From the NCBI GenBank assembly GCA_023389155.1, contig JAEWEV010000011.1, positions 1-64,000 of the forward strand: a stretch of DNA of 64,000 nucleotides, given 5' to 3'. Below are positions 16,687 to 26,450 of this stretch, in pieces (the first letter of the stretch is position 1; every line of letters begins with the position of its first letter). Position numbers and translations under genes: made by a program. Below the pieces are notes generated by a model. The model was not told the origin of the DNA. It saw only the letters and a program-made list of their open reading frames with translations, and did not search any database. Source of the DNA: Pseudomonadota bacterium (GTDB taxonomy: Bacteria > Pseudomonadota > Gammaproteobacteria > Burkholderiales > Burkholderiaceae_B).

Positions 16687-17469
16687 TTAGCCACCGAACA
16701 TAACTGCTGTGAGCAGGAAATCAAGCGCCAGTACAAGCAGCGAACTGACGACAACCGTACGCGTGGTAGCCCGGGCCACCCCTTCAGGCGTGGGTCGTGA
16801 CATCCAGCCCTCGTAAACGGCAACAAGCATGACTGCCACACCAAACACGATACTTTTTATGAATCCGGCCAGAATATCGTCGCGGATGTCGACCGCGCTC
16901 TGCATTTGCGACCAGAACGATCCGCCATCAACACCGATTAGAACGACGGCCACCAGCCAGCCACCGATAATACCAACCGCCGAGAAGATCAACGCCAGAA
17001 TTGGCATGGCCACGACGCCTCCCCAGAAACGCGGCACCACAATGCGACGCAAGGGGTTGATTCCCATGACTTCGATGGCCGCGATCTGCTCGCCGGCCTT
17101 CATCAGACCGATTTCGGCCGTGATGGATGTTCCCGCACGTCCCGCGAACAATAATGCCGTGACCACGGGCCCGAGCTCGCGCACCAGACCCAGCGCCACC
17201 ATAACACCCAGCGCCTCTTCGGAGCCGTAGCGGGTCAGTGTGTAATAGCCCTGCAGCCCCAGCACAAAGCCGACAAACAGCCCCGAGACGGCGATGATAA
17301 TCAGCGAGTAGTTGCCGATAAAGTGAATCTGTTCGATCACCAGTCGAGGGCGCTTGAATACCACACTGCTGCGCGCCATGACTGACAGGAAGAAACGGAA
17401 GAAGACGCCCAGCGTCAGGATGGGTCCGGTAATGCGGGACCCCAGAGCCGTAATCAGGCGTGTGATCAT
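16687..17469 (-). CDS. mlaE: Mla ABC transporter permease MlaE
   Basis: MlaE is the inner-membrane permease of the MlaFEDB phospholipid transporter. The 260-residue protein shows the MlaE/YrbE family pattern: an N-terminal interfacial helix, VIEQIHFIGNYSLIIIAVSGLFVGFVLGLQGYYTL, and GLVRELGPVVTALLFAGRAGTSITAEIGLMKAGEQIAAIEVMGINPLRRIVVPR. The last membrane helices are rich in Val, Ala and Leu. It overlaps mlaF by four bases. No mlaB gene is found in the operon. Confidence 0.96.
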   Translation of the reverse strand: MITRLITALGSRITGPILTLGVFFRFFLSVMARSSVVFKRPRLVIEQIHFIGNYSLIIIAVSGLFVGFVLGLQGYYTLTRYGSEEALGVMVALGLVRELGPVVTALLFAGRAGTSITAEIGLMKAGEQIAAIEVMGINPLRRIVVPRFWGGVVAMPILALIFSAVGIIGGWLVAVVLIGVDGGSFWSQMQSAVDIRDDILAGFIKSIVFGVAVMLVAVYEGWMSRPTPEGVARATTRTVVVSSLLVLALDFLLTAVMFGG

Positions 17470-18305
17470 TCAACACCTCCGCGATGACGACTGAGCCAGC
17501 GATCGAAATCGGGCGAAGGCGGATACTCAAAGACCACCGGTCCACTGGAAGCGCCCTTGAGAAACTGGCGGGCCAGGGAGTTGTCGGACTGGCGCACCTC
17601 CTCGGGCGTTCCGGATACCACCAGGCTTCCATCCCCCACCATGTAGACCTGGTCGGCAATCAGAAAAGATTCCTCAAGATCGTGGGTAATCAGCACCGTG
17701 GCACATCCGAGTTTGTCGGTCAGACTACGGATCAGGCGTGCGGTCATGCCAAGCGAAATGGGATCCAGCCCGGCAAACGGCTCATCAAACAGAATAATTT
17801 CCGGCTCCAGCACGATCGCCCGGGCAAGCGCAACGCGCCGCGCCATCCCACCCGAGATTTCAGATACGCTCAAATGGGCAGCGCGCTTTAGGCCAACCTG
17901 GTCAAGCTTGTCCAGCACCTTGTCCAGAATGACGGATTCGCTGTCTTTGCTAAGCTCGCGCAAGGGAAATGCCACATTGTCAAATACGCTCAGATCCGTA
18001 AACAGAGCGCCCTGCTGAAAGAGAACGCCCATGCGACGGCGCACGGCGCCCAATTGTTGGGGCGTCATGCGGTTGACGTCATGGTCGAAGACCGTGACGG
18101 TACCTTTCTTGGCACGTATCTGGCCTGTGGCCGCGCGCAGCAGCGTGGTTTTCCCGGAACCGGAACCACCGATAAGCGCAACCACTTCGCCTTTGTATAC
18201 TTCGAGATTCAGATCCCGCAGAATGACGCGTGCATCATAACCTAGGGTGACATCTGCGAACCGGATAACCGGTGGGGATGATTGACGTGACTCTACTGTC
18301 ATCAA
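17466..18305 (-). CDS. mlaF: Mla ABC transporter ATP-binding protein MlaF
   Basis: MlaF is the ATPase that drives phospholipid transport by MlaFED. The 279-residue sequence has Walker A (GGSGSGKTTLLRA), a Q-loop (MGVLFQQGALFTDLSVFDNVAFPLRE), the signature ISGGMARRVALARAIV, Walker B (IILFDEPFAGLDPIS) and the H-loop (LITHDLEESF). The C-terminal extension after residue 245 is where MlaF proteins contact MlaB or the neighbouring protomer. It is the first gene of mlaFEDAC. The gltD hairpin lies upstream. Confidence 0.96.
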   Translation of the reverse strand: MMTVESRQSSPPVIRFADVTLGYDARVILRDLNLEVYKGEVVALIGGSGSGKTTLLRAATGQIRAKKGTVTVFDHDVNRMTPQQLGAVRRRMGVLFQQGALFTDLSVFDNVAFPLRELSKDSESVILDKVLDKLDQVGLKRAAHLSVSEISGGMARRVALARAIVLEPEIILFDEPFAGLDPISLGMTARLIRSLTDKLGCATVLITHDLEESFLIADQVYMVGDGSLVVSGTPEEVRQSDNSLARQFLKGASSGPVVFEYPPSPDFDRWLSRHRGGVE

Positions 18306-18369
18306 AGAATGTTCTTGAAAAAGAAAGCCTATTGTATCTGTTTAACGGGATTTGGTAAAAAGCCCGTGA

Positions 18370-18417
18370 CAAAAATGCGAAAGTGACCGTTCCACTGTGA
18401 AACAACCACTTTCGCAT
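18370..18417 (-). terminator. Probable terminator after gltD
   Basis: ATGCGAAAGTG (18375-18385) and CACTTTCGCAT (18407-18417) form an 11-bp perfect stem with a 21-nt loop. Read on the minus strand it ends in TTTTT, 80 nt after the gltD stop. It separates gltBD from mlaF. Confidence 0.72.
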
Positions 18418-18496
18418 AAATCTACATCAGAAAACAACGGCTTGCGTAATGCAGTGTAACAACTGCGCAACGCAGAACAGGGTCTTTTCGATTTCC

Positions 18497-19963
18497 TTAA
18501 CGGGGCAGCAGCGATGCGCCGGTCAGGAATTCATCAACGGCACGGGCACACTGCCGGCCTTCACGAATTGCCCAGACCACCAGCGACTGGCCGCGACGCA
18601 TGTCTCCGGCCGCAAAAACCTTGTCGACGGATGTGCGATAGTTCTCGACGTTGGCCTTGACGTTTCCACGCTGATCCTTCTCGACACCAAAGGCATCCAG
18701 TACAGCGGCAACTGGTGAAACAAACCCCATGGCAAGCAGGACAAGGTCGGCTTTCAGTTCGAACTCGGAGCCTTCGACTTCCTGCATTTTCATCTGGCCG
18801 GTTGTCTCGTCCTTGACCCACTCTACGCGGGTGCAAACAAGCTTTTTCACCTTGCCCTTGTCACCTTCAAATCGCTTGGTCGTAATGGCCCAGTCGCGCT
18901 CGCAGCCCTCCACATGCGACGAGGAGGTTCGCAGCTTGGCAGGCCAGTACGGCCAGGTTAGCGCCTTGTTTTCATGCTCGGGAGGCTTGGGCATGAGCTC
19001 GATCTGTGTCACGGACGCCGCACCCTGACGGTTGCTGGTACCTACGCAGTCGGAACCGGTATCGCCGCCGCCAATCACGATTACGTGCTTGCCGGTGGCG
19101 GTAATCTGACCGCTAAGGCGGTCGCCGGCATTGCGTTTGTTCTGCTGGCGCAGAAAATCCATGGCGAAGTGAACACCATTCAGTTCGCGACCCGGAACCG
19201 GCAAATCACGGGGCGCTTCAGAGCCGCCCGCCATGACAATAGCATCGAACTGATTGTTGAGCTCGTCAATGGTAATGACATTCAGACCGTCTTCGGTGGC
19301 ATTGGCCGGTGTCCCTACATAAGTGGACGCCTGGAACTCGACACCCTCGGCTTCCATCTGGGAGACGCGACGCTCAATCAGGGTCTTGTCCAGTTTGAAG
19401 TCAGGGATGCCGTAGCGCAGCAGACCGCCGATACGGTTACTTTTCTCGAACACCGTGACTCCATGGCCCACCCGCGCCAGTTGCTGGGCGGCTGCCAGTC
19501 CCGCAGGACCGGAACCGACGACGGCGACTTTTTTTCCGCTTTTTTTCAGAGGCGGCTGCGGCAGCACCCATCCCTGGTCCCAGCCCTTGTCGATGATGGC
19601 ATGCTCAATAGACTTGATGCCCACAGGATCGTTGTTGATATTAAGCGTACAGGCTTCTTCGCAGGGCGCGGGACAGATTCGACCCGTGAACTCAGGGAAG
19701 TTGTTGGTGGAATGCAGCACTTCCAGCGCCTGCTTCCATTCCTGACGGTATACCAGATCGTTCCAGTCAGGAATAATATTGTTCACCGGACAGCCAGTGT
19801 TACAAAATGGAATGCCACAGTCCATGCAGCGCGCACCCTGGATCTGCGCCTGCTTGTCTTCCAGCGCCAGTACAAATTCCTTGTAGTGCTTCAGTCGTGC
19901 ACCGGGTGCCTCGTAGGATTCGGGGACCCGCTCAAATTCAATAAAACCGGTAATTTTACCCAT
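18497..19963 (-). CDS. gltD: Glutamate synthase (NADPH) small subunit GltD
   Basis: GltD takes electrons from NADPH through FAD and iron-sulfur centres and passes them to GltB, which makes two glutamates from glutamine and 2-oxoglutarate. From ATG 19963 the product has 488 residues. The N-terminal iron-sulfur domain has CMDCGIPFCNTGCPVNNIIPDWNDLVY and CPAPCEEACTL. An FAD-binding GxGxxG (VVGSGPAGLAAAQQLARVGH) and an NADPH-binding GGGDTGSDCVG follow, and the C-terminal VFAAGDMRRGQSLVVWAIREGR is typical. Upstream codons in the same frame lie between gltB and gltD and inside gltB and are rejected. It lies 13 bp after gltB. Confidence 0.97.
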   Translation of the reverse strand: MGKITGFIEFERVPESYEAPGARLKHYKEFVLALEDKQAQIQGARCMDCGIPFCNTGCPVNNIIPDWNDLVYRQEWKQALEVLHSTNNFPEFTGRICPAPCEEACTLNINNDPVGIKSIEHAIIDKGWDQGWVLPQPPLKKSGKKVAVVGSGPAGLAAAQQLARVGHGVTVFEKSNRIGGLLRYGIPDFKLDKTLIERRVSQMEAEGVEFQASTYVGTPANATEDGLNVITIDELNNQFDAIVMAGGSEAPRDLPVPGRELNGVHFAMDFLRQQNKRNAGDRLSGQITATGKHVIVIGGGDTGSDCVGTSNRQGAASVTQIELMPKPPEHENKALTWPYWPAKLRTSSSHVEGCERDWAITTKRFEGDKGKVKKLVCTRVEWVKDETTGQMKMQEVEGSEFELKADLVLLAMGFVSPVAAVLDAFGVEKDQRGNVKANVENYRTSVDKVFAAGDMRRGQSLVVWAIREGRQCARAVDEFLTGASLLPR

Positions 19964-19976
19964 GATTGATCTTTCC

Positions 19977-22900
19977 TTAAGCTGCTTTGCGGGCAGTTTG
20001 TTCTGACTGCCAGATTTCTGCCAGCGCACGTTTATAGTCGGTCGGCATGACCTTGACGAATTGCTTGCGCGACTTGTTCCAGTCGCCCAGCAAATCGCGC
20101 GCACGGAAACTGCCGGTCAGGCGGAAGTGATTTTCCACCAGTCCGCGCAGAATGGTTTCGTCGGTCTGACGCTCCTGTCCGCGTTGCGCACTGTGCCAGC
20201 CTTCCTGCAGATTTTCCTTGAGCTGCTCGTCATGTGACGCGACGTCGCCGAGTTCCACCATGGCCATATTGCAGCGTGACCTGAAAGTGCCTTCGGGATC
20301 CCAGACATACGCCACCCCGCCGGACATACCGGCAGCAAAGTTACGCCCCGTCTGGCCCAGTACCACGACCGTACCGCCTGTCATGTATTCGCAGCCATGA
20401 TCGCCGGTACCTTCCACGACAGTGGCGGCGCCGGAGTTGCGTACGGCGAAGCGCTCGCCAACAACACCGTTGAAGTACGCATCACCAGCCAGCGCACCGT
20501 AGAGCAAAGTATTGCCGGCGATGATGTGATCGGGGCCGTAGCCGCGAAAATCGTTGGGTGAGCGCACGATAATGCGCCCGCCTGACAAGCCCTTGCCAAC
20601 GTAGTCATTGCCTTCGCCCACCAGGTCAAACGTAATGCCATGAGCCAGGAATGCGCCGAAACTCTGGCCTGCCGTACCATTCAACTGAATATGGATAGTA
20701 TCGTCGGGCAGCCCCTCGTGACCATACTTGCGAGCCACGGCACCAGACAGCATGGAGCCGACTGTCCGGTTGCGGTTACGCACGGGCACAATAAACGAGA
20801 CTTTTTCGCCGCGTTCCAGCGCTGCCTTGCTGCGCTCCAGCAGCTGGATATCCAGCGCCTTGTCCAGACCGTGATCCTGCTCTTCGGTGTGCCGCGGTGG
20901 CGTGTCCACCTCAGGCTGATGGAAGATATTGCTGAAGTCCAGTCCGCGGGCTTTCCAGTGTTCAATCCCCGCACGCATGTCGAGCAGGTCGGCGCGGCCG
21001 ATCAGTTCGTCGAATTTGCGAATACCGAGCTGGGCCATGATTTCGCGTACTTCTTCGGCAATAAAGAAAAAGAAGTTGACGACGTGTTCCGGCTTACCCT
21101 GGAATTTTTTGCGCAGAACCGGATCCTGTGTGGCCACGCCGACCGGGCAGGTATTCAAATGGCATTTGCGCATCATGATGCAGCCTTCCACGACCAGCGG
21201 CGCCGTGGCAAAGCCAAACTCATCAGCACCCAGAAGTGCGCCAATCACCACGTCGCGGCCGGTTTTCATCTGGCCGTCGGCCTGAACGCGGACTCGGCTG
21301 CGAAGCTTGTTAAGCACCAGCGTCTGCTGGGTTTCAGACAGACCCAGTTCCCACGAGGTACCCGCATGCTTGATCGAAGAAATCGGCGATGCGCCGGTAC
21401 CACCGTCATGACCGGCAATCACAATATGATCGGACTTGGCCTTGGCCACACCCGCGGCCACCGTGCCTACGCCGACTTCGGACACCAGTTTGGTAGAGAT
21501 GGATGCCGATGGGTTGACGTTTTTCAGATCGTGGATCAGTTGCGCCAGATCCTCGATGGAATAAATGTCATGGTGAGGCGGAGGAGAAATAAGCCCGACA
21601 CCCGGCACGGAATAGCGCAGTTTGGCAATATATTCGGAGACTTTGTGGCCGGGCAGCTGGCCACCCTCACCGGGTTTGGCCCCCTGCGCCATTTTGATCT
21701 GAATCTGATCGGCGCTGGACAGATATTCTGCACTCACACCGAAACGGCCAGAGGCAACCTGTTTGATTTTTGACCGCAGGGAATCGCCCAGTTGCAGCGG
21801 GACATCGGCTTCAATGCGGTCAGATCCGAGCACAGACGCAAGCGTGTCGCCCTTCTTGATGCCACTTGCACCCGTACGCAGCTCATTGCGGTAACGCAAC
21901 TCATCTTCACCGCCTTCACCCGTGTTGGATTTTCCGCCAATCCGGTTCATCGCCACGGCCAGCACAGAGTGCGCTTCGGTAGAAATGGATCCAAGCGACA
22001 TCGCGCCTGTCGCAAACCGCTTGACGATTTCCTTTGCCGGTTCGACCTCTTCCAGCGGAATCGCCTTGGACGGATCCACCCGGAACTCGAACAGACCGCG
22101 GAACGTCATGTGACGGCGGGACTGGTCGTTGATCAGCTGGGCGTATTCCTTGTAGGTGCGATAGTTATTGGCACGGGTAGAATGCTGCAGCTTGGCAATG
22201 GAATCGGGCGTCCACATATGGTCTTCGCCACGAACGCGATATTCATACTCGCCGCCGGCATCCAGTGCGTTCTTCAGGACAGGGTCATCACTGTAGGCCG
22301 CCCGGTGCATGCGGATGGCCTCTTCAGCCACCTGGAAGATATCCAGACCTTCGATCTTGCTGGGGGTACCGGAAAAGTATTTTTTGACCAGCGCCGATTG
22401 CAGGCCCACGGCTTCGAAAATCTGCGCACCGGTGTAGGACATGTACGTTGAAATGCCCATTTTGGACATGACTTTGTTCAGGCCCTTACCGACCGCTTTC
22501 AAATAGTTCTTGACGGCTTTTTCCGGTTCCGGGAAAGTTGCCAGCGTTTCCATAACCAGATTCGGATAAATGGCTTCGGCACCAAAACCGCCCAGCAGGG
22601 CAAAGTGATGCACTTCACGGGCAGAACCGGTTTCGACAACCAGACCAGTCGCCGTGCGCAAGCCTTCGCGAATCAGGTGCTGGTGCACGGCAGAGGTTGC
22701 CAGCAGCGCAGGGATGGCCACACGCTCGCCGTCCATCTTGCGATCGGACAGAAGCAGAATATTAAAGCCGCTGCGCACCGCATCAGCTGCGCTGGAACAC
22801 AATGCAGCGATACAGGCTTCGATACCCTCACTACCCCAGTCTATTGGATAGGTAATGTCCAGCTCTACACTGCGGAATTTGTTGTCGGTGTATTTCTCGA

Positions 22901-24725
22901 TATCGCGCAACACACTCATGCCCGCAAAGTCCAGAATGGGTTGCGAGACTTCGATCCGCTGCGGCGGATTGACGTTATTGATATCCAGCAGATTGGGCTT
23001 GGGACCAATGAAAGACACCAGCGACATCACCAGCTGTTCGCGGATGGGATCGATTGGCGGATTGGTCACCTGGGCAAATAGCTGACGAAAGTAGTTATAG
23101 AACGATTTCGATTTGGACGACAGCACGGCCAGCGGGGTGTCATTACCCATGGAACCGATAGCCTCTTCGCCATTGGTGGCCATGGGGCGGATAATAAACT
23201 TGAGATCTTCCTGGTTCCAGCCGAAAGCCTGCTGGCGATCCAGCAAAACAGCTGGCGCAGAGGAAGCCTGAGGATGGTTTTTCTCGTGGATGAGAATGTC
23301 ATCAAGCTTGACTCGCAGTCGTTTGATCCACTGGCCATAAGGACGGTTGTTGGACAGTTGCGACTTGATTTCATCGTCATCGATGATCCGGCCCTGTTCG
23401 AGGTCAATCAGCAGCATGCGACCAGGTTGCAGACGCCATTTTTTAACAATGCGGTTCTCGGGCACGGTCAGGGTGCCGGCCTCGGAGGCCAGAATGACCA
23501 TATCGTCATCAGTAATGAGATAGCGGGCCGGACGCAGGCCGTTACGGTCCAGCGTAGCGCCAATCTGACGACCATCGGTAAACGCCACGGCTGCCGGACC
23601 ATCCCAGGGTTCCATTTTGGCCGCGTTGTATTCGTAGAACGCGCGGCGGTTTTCATCCATGGTGGCGTGCTGCTCCCACGCTTCGGGAATCATCATCATG
23701 ATGGCATGAGACAGCGAATAGCCGGAGGTAACCAGCAGTTCGAGACAGTTGTCGAAAGTCGCGGTATCGGACTGCCCCTCGTAGACAATGGGATAAAGCT
23801 TTTGCAGATCTTCGCCCAGGACCGCGGATTCCATCATGCCTTCGCGGGCACGCAGCCAGTTGAAGTTCCCTTTGACCGTATTGATTTCGCCATTATGCGC
23901 GATCATGCGGTAAGGGTGGGCCAGCGGCCAGGCCGGGAAGGTGTTGGTGGAGAATCGCTGGTGCACCAGCGCCAGGGCAGACACAGCACGTGTATCGGCC
24001 AGGTCGCGATAGTAGACGCCAACCTGATTGGCCAGCAGCAGGCCTTTGTACACCACCGTACGCACAGACGCGGACGGCACGAAATATTCCTGGCCATGCG
24101 CCAGACGCATGTTCTGAATGGCGTGGCTGGCAGTTTTACGGATCACGTAAAGCTTGCGCTCCAGTGCATCGGGCACCATGACGTCCGGGCCGCGTCCAAT
24201 GAAGAGCTGGCGGATCAGGGGTTCACAGTCACGCACCGTGGGCGACATTTCCATCTCGTGATCGATTGGCACATCACGCCAGCCCAGCAACACCTGACCT
24301 TCGTCGCGCACCGCGCGTTCGAGTTCCTTTTCACAGGCCAGACGGGAAGCCGTTTCCTTGGGCAGGAACACCATGGCTACCCCGTACTCCCCTTCCGGCG
24401 GCAGGGTAATGCCCTGTTTGGCCATCTCTTCGCGATAAAGCGTGTCGGGAATCTGGATCAGGATACCTGCGCCATCGCCCATGAGCTTGTCGGCGCCCAC
24501 CGCGCCGCGATGGTCCAGATTTTCAAGAATTTTCAGACCCTGCTGAATGATTGCGTGGCTTTTACGGCCCTTGATATTGGCCACAAAGCCGACGCCACAG
24601 GCGTCATGTTCGTTGGCCGGATCGTACAGGCCCTGGGCTTTGGGCAGCCGATGCGGCCGATGACCGATGGCTGAAGCATCAATAACCGAAACCTGCCCGG
24701 CGGAAGAAGGAGAATGAACTGACAT
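19977..24725 (-). CDS. gltB: Glutamate synthase (NADPH) large subunit GltB
   Basis: GltB is the catalytic subunit of GOGAT, central to ammonium assimilation. The 1582-residue protein has an N-terminal class II amidotransferase domain whose nucleophile would be Cys43 (HDACGVGFVA) after removal of a 42-residue propeptide. A central domain follows. The FMN-binding synthase domain comes next (about 860-1230) with GEGGEDELRYRNELRTGASGIKKG, LISPPPHHDIYSIEDLAQLI and GHDGGTGASP, and the cluster cysteines are in CIMMRKCHLNTCPVGVATQDP. The glycine-rich beta-helix C-terminal domain is complete. It is the first gene of gltBD; repeats upstream at 24881-24938 may regulate it. Confidence 0.98.
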   Translation of the reverse strand: MSVHSPSSAGQVSVIDASAIGHRPHRLPKAQGLYDPANEHDACGVGFVANIKGRKSHAIIQQGLKILENLDHRGAVGADKLMGDGAGILIQIPDTLYREEMAKQGITLPPEGEYGVAMVFLPKETASRLACEKELERAVRDEGQVLLGWRDVPIDHEMEMSPTVRDCEPLIRQLFIGRGPDVMVPDALERKLYVIRKTASHAIQNMRLAHGQEYFVPSASVRTVVYKGLLLANQVGVYYRDLADTRAVSALALVHQRFSTNTFPAWPLAHPYRMIAHNGEINTVKGNFNWLRAREGMMESAVLGEDLQKLYPIVYEGQSDTATFDNCLELLVTSGYSLSHAIMMMIPEAWEQHATMDENRRAFYEYNAAKMEPWDGPAAVAFTDGRQIGATLDRNGLRPARYLITDDDMVILASEAGTLTVPENRIVKKWRLQPGRMLLIDLEQGRIIDDDEIKSQLSNNRPYGQWIKRLRVKLDDILIHEKNHPQASSAPAVLLDRQQAFGWNQEDLKFIIRPMATNGEEAIGSMGNDTPLAVLSSKSKSFYNYFRQLFAQVTNPPIDPIREQLVMSLVSFIGPKPNLLDINNVNPPQRIEVSQPILDFAGMSVLRDIEKYTDNKFRSVELDITYPIDWGSEGIEACIAALCSSAADAVRSGFNILLLSDRKMDGERVAIPALLATSAVHQHLIREGLRTATGLVVETGSAREVHHFALLGGFGAEAIYPNLVMETLATFPEPEKAVKNYLKAVGKGLNKVMSKMGISTYMSYTGAQIFEAVGLQSALVKKYFSGTPSKIEGLDIFQVAEEAIRMHRAAYSDDPVLKNALDAGGEYEYRVRGEDHMWTPDSIAKLQHSTRANNYRTYKEYAQLINDQSRRHMTFRGLFEFRVDPSKAIPLEEVEPAKEIVKRFATGAMSLGSISTEAHSVLAVAMNRIGGKSNTGEGGEDELRYRNELRTGASGIKKGDTLASVLGSDRIEADVPLQLGDSLRSKIKQVASGRFGVSAEYLSSADQIQIKMAQGAKPGEGGQLPGHKVSEYIAKLRYSVPGVGLISPPPHHDIYSIEDLAQLIHDLKNVNPSASISTKLVSEVGVGTVAAGVAKAKSDHIVIAGHDGGTGASPISSIKHAGTSWELGLSETQQTLVLNKLRSRVRVQADGQMKTGRDVVIGALLGADEFGFATAPLVVEGCIMMRKCHLNTCPVGVATQDPVLRKKFQGKPEHVVNFFFFIAEEVREIMAQLGIRKFDELIGRADLLDMRAGIEHWKARGLDFSNIFHQPEVDTPPRHTEEQDHGLDKALDIQLLERSKAALERGEKVSFIVPVRNRNRTVGSMLSGAVARKYGHEGLPDDTIHIQLNGTAGQSFGAFLAHGITFDLVGEGNDYVGKGLSGGRIIVRSPNDFRGYGPDHIIAGNTLLYGALAGDAYFNGVVGERFAVRNSGAATVVEGTGDHGCEYMTGGTVVVLGQTGRNFAAGMSGGVAYVWDPEGTFRSRCNMAMVELGDVASHDEQLKENLQEGWHSAQRGQERQTDETILRGLVENHFRLTGSFRARDLLGDWNKSRKQFVKVMPTDYKRALAEIWQSEQTARKAA

Positions 24726-25068
24726 AGGAAACTCCGCAGGATGCTGCGTAAAGAGCGCAAGGGATCAGATGGTACTTGCAGATTGCAGATGCAACCGGTG
24801 ATGGCAGCTCGTGCCTGATCCTGCAGCGCAATAAGGGAGGAGAAAGAATACTGCGATTGCACAGGCATGGCAAGAAAAATAATTAGGGACGCACCCTAAT
24901 ATTATACGCACTATTTTGGTTCAATTTAAATTAGGGACAGATCATTGAATCAAGAGATGTACGTTACAATAAGCCTACGATTTCATTATGCTTTTCCCGT
25001 CGACTCCATGCAGGAACATCGCCGGGTTTCACGCAGCCCTCCCGCGTTCTCCTCACCTTCAGGTCACC
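24726..25068. other. 343-bp divergent intergenic region between gltB and dbpA
   Basis: This region must hold the promoters for gltB (minus) and dbpA (plus). The AT-rich centre (about 24870-24990) contains the ATTAGGG repeats listed separately and the TATTAT/TATAAT-like segments around 24899-24907. No credible open frame lies here. An upstream ATG in the dbpA frame at 24988 is considered too far from the family start. Confidence 0.6.
24881..24938. promoter_or_regulatory. ATTAGGG repeat cluster, candidate operator of gltB/dbpA
   Basis: ATTAGGG (24882-24888) and CCCTAAT (24894-24900) form an inverted repeat with a 5-nt spacer. A second direct copy of AATTAGGGAC occurs at 24929-24938, 48 bp from the first (24881-24890). 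The arrangement of an inverted pair plus a helically phased third half-site in a divergent promoter suggests binding by a dimeric regulator. The identity of the regulator is unknown. Confidence 0.5.
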
Positions 25069-26442
25069 ATGTCTTTTTCCTCTCTCCCGCTTTCTGATGC
25101 CCAGCAAAAAAATCTGTCAGAACTCGGCTTTCACGCCATGACGCCTATACAGGCCGCCAGTTTGCCAGTGGTTCTCGAAGGTCGGGATGTGCTTGCCCAG
25201 GCCAAGACCGGCAGCGGCAAAACCCTGGCCTTCGCGCTAGGACTGCTGCAGCGTCTGAACCCTGCCTACTTCGGCTGTCAGGGCCTGGTTTTGTGCCCCA
25301 CCCGGGAGCTGGCCGAGCAGGTCGCCCAGGAAGTTCGCAAGCTTGCCCGGGCACTGAGCAACATCAAAGTGCTTGCACTATATGGGGGCACGGCGCTGAA
25401 ACCGCAGGCCGAATCGCTCCAGCATGGTGCACATATTGTTGTAGGAACGCCCGGTCGTGTGCTGGATCTGGTCGATCGCGACGTGCTGGACCTGTCCGCA
25501 GTCAAGGTGTTGGTCCTGGACGAAGCAGATCGCATGATCGATATGGGCTTCTATGAAGATATCAGCGCCATTACGCAGGCCTGCCCGCTGAAACGACAGA
25601 GCCTGCTGTTTTCTGCTACCTTCCCTCCTGCCATTCTGAAGGCCAGCGAAGGGTTTCTGATGAACCCTGTCCACGTACGCGTAGACGAAAAGCCTGATCA
25701 TCCGGACACAGAGGCATGGTTCGTGGCGACCGAAGAAGAAAACCGCTTCGAGACGACGGCAGCTTTGCTTAACGCCTACCGTCCCGTTTCCACCCTGGCT
25801 TTCTGCAATACGAAGGCGCAATGCGAAGCACTGACCGACTCGCTTTTGGAGCGCGGCATCGAAGCCCGCACCCTGCATGGGGATATGGAACAGCGCGACC
25901 GTGAAGACGTGCTGGTGGATTTCATCGGTCAAAGCTGTTCGGTGCTGGTGGCCACAGACGTTGCCGCAAGGGGCCTGGACATCGCCACCCTGGATGCGGT
26001 GATCAATGTTGACATGTCACCCAATGCCGAGACCCATATCCATCGCATTGGACGTACTGGGAGGGTAGCCGGCCGCGCTGGACTGGCGCTCACACTGTGT
26101 ACGCCGAAAGAAAAGTTCCGCGCCGAGCGTATCGAACAGGCGCTGGGCGCTCCGCTGGCATGGCTTGACATGGCCAGCCTGCAACGCGGCCGGGGTGCCT
26201 TCACCCCCCCGATGCGTACCATCTGCATTCGCGGTGGAAAGAAAGACAAATTACGGGCAGGTGATCTGCTGGGCGCGCTCACGAAAGATCTTGGCTTGAA
26301 GACAGATCAGGTTGGCAAAATCAGTCTGTTCGATTTTGTAGCTTTCGTTGCCATTGACCGTCAGGTGGCAGAAGACACCCTGCAGCGGCTAAGCCAGCGC
26401 CCTATCAAGGGACGGTCATTCAAGATGCGTTTCCTGAGCTGA
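25069..26442 (+). CDS. dbpA: ATP-dependent RNA helicase DbpA
   Basis: DbpA is the DEAD-box helicase that acts on hairpin 92 of 23S rRNA during 50S assembly. From ATG 25069 the length is 457 residues, the same as E. coli DbpA. Motifs in order are the Q motif (FHAMTPIQ), Walker A (AKTGSGKT), PTRELAEQV, GTPGR, DEAD, SAT, ATDVAARGLD and HRIGRTGR. The C-terminal RNA-binding domain (about 380-457, PPMRTICIRGGKKDKLRAGDLLGALTKDLGL, GKISLFDFVAFVAID, KGRSFKMRFL) is specific to DbpA and separates it from other DEAD-box proteins. An upstream in-frame ATG adds 27 residues unlike the family. Confidence 0.95.
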   Translation: MSFSSLPLSDAQQKNLSELGFHAMTPIQAASLPVVLEGRDVLAQAKTGSGKTLAFALGLLQRLNPAYFGCQGLVLCPTRELAEQVAQEVRKLARALSNIKVLALYGGTALKPQAESLQHGAHIVVGTPGRVLDLVDRDVLDLSAVKVLVLDEADRMIDMGFYEDISAITQACPLKRQSLLFSATFPPAILKASEGFLMNPVHVRVDEKPDHPDTEAWFVATEEENRFETTAALLNAYRPVSTLAFCNTKAQCEALTDSLLERGIEARTLHGDMEQRDREDVLVDFIGQSCSVLVATDVAARGLDIATLDAVINVDMSPNAETHIHRIGRTGRVAGRAGLALTLCTPKEKFRAERIEQALGAPLAWLDMASLQRGRGAFTPPMRTICIRGGKKDKLRAGDLLGALTKDLGLKTDQVGKISLFDFVAFVAIDRQVAEDTLQRLSQRPIKGRSFKMRFLS

Positions 26443-26450
26443 GCACCGCC

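Noticed and set aside
23274..24674. A 466-codon open frame on the strand opposite gltB
   Set aside because: It lies wholly antisense to the conserved amidotransferase domain of gltB and shows no domain. Long antisense frames are common opposite codon-biased GC-rich genes.
24988..25068. Upstream in-frame ATG that would lengthen DbpA by 27 residues
   Set aside because: The extra residues do not resemble DbpA, and the ATG at 25069 gives exactly the family length.
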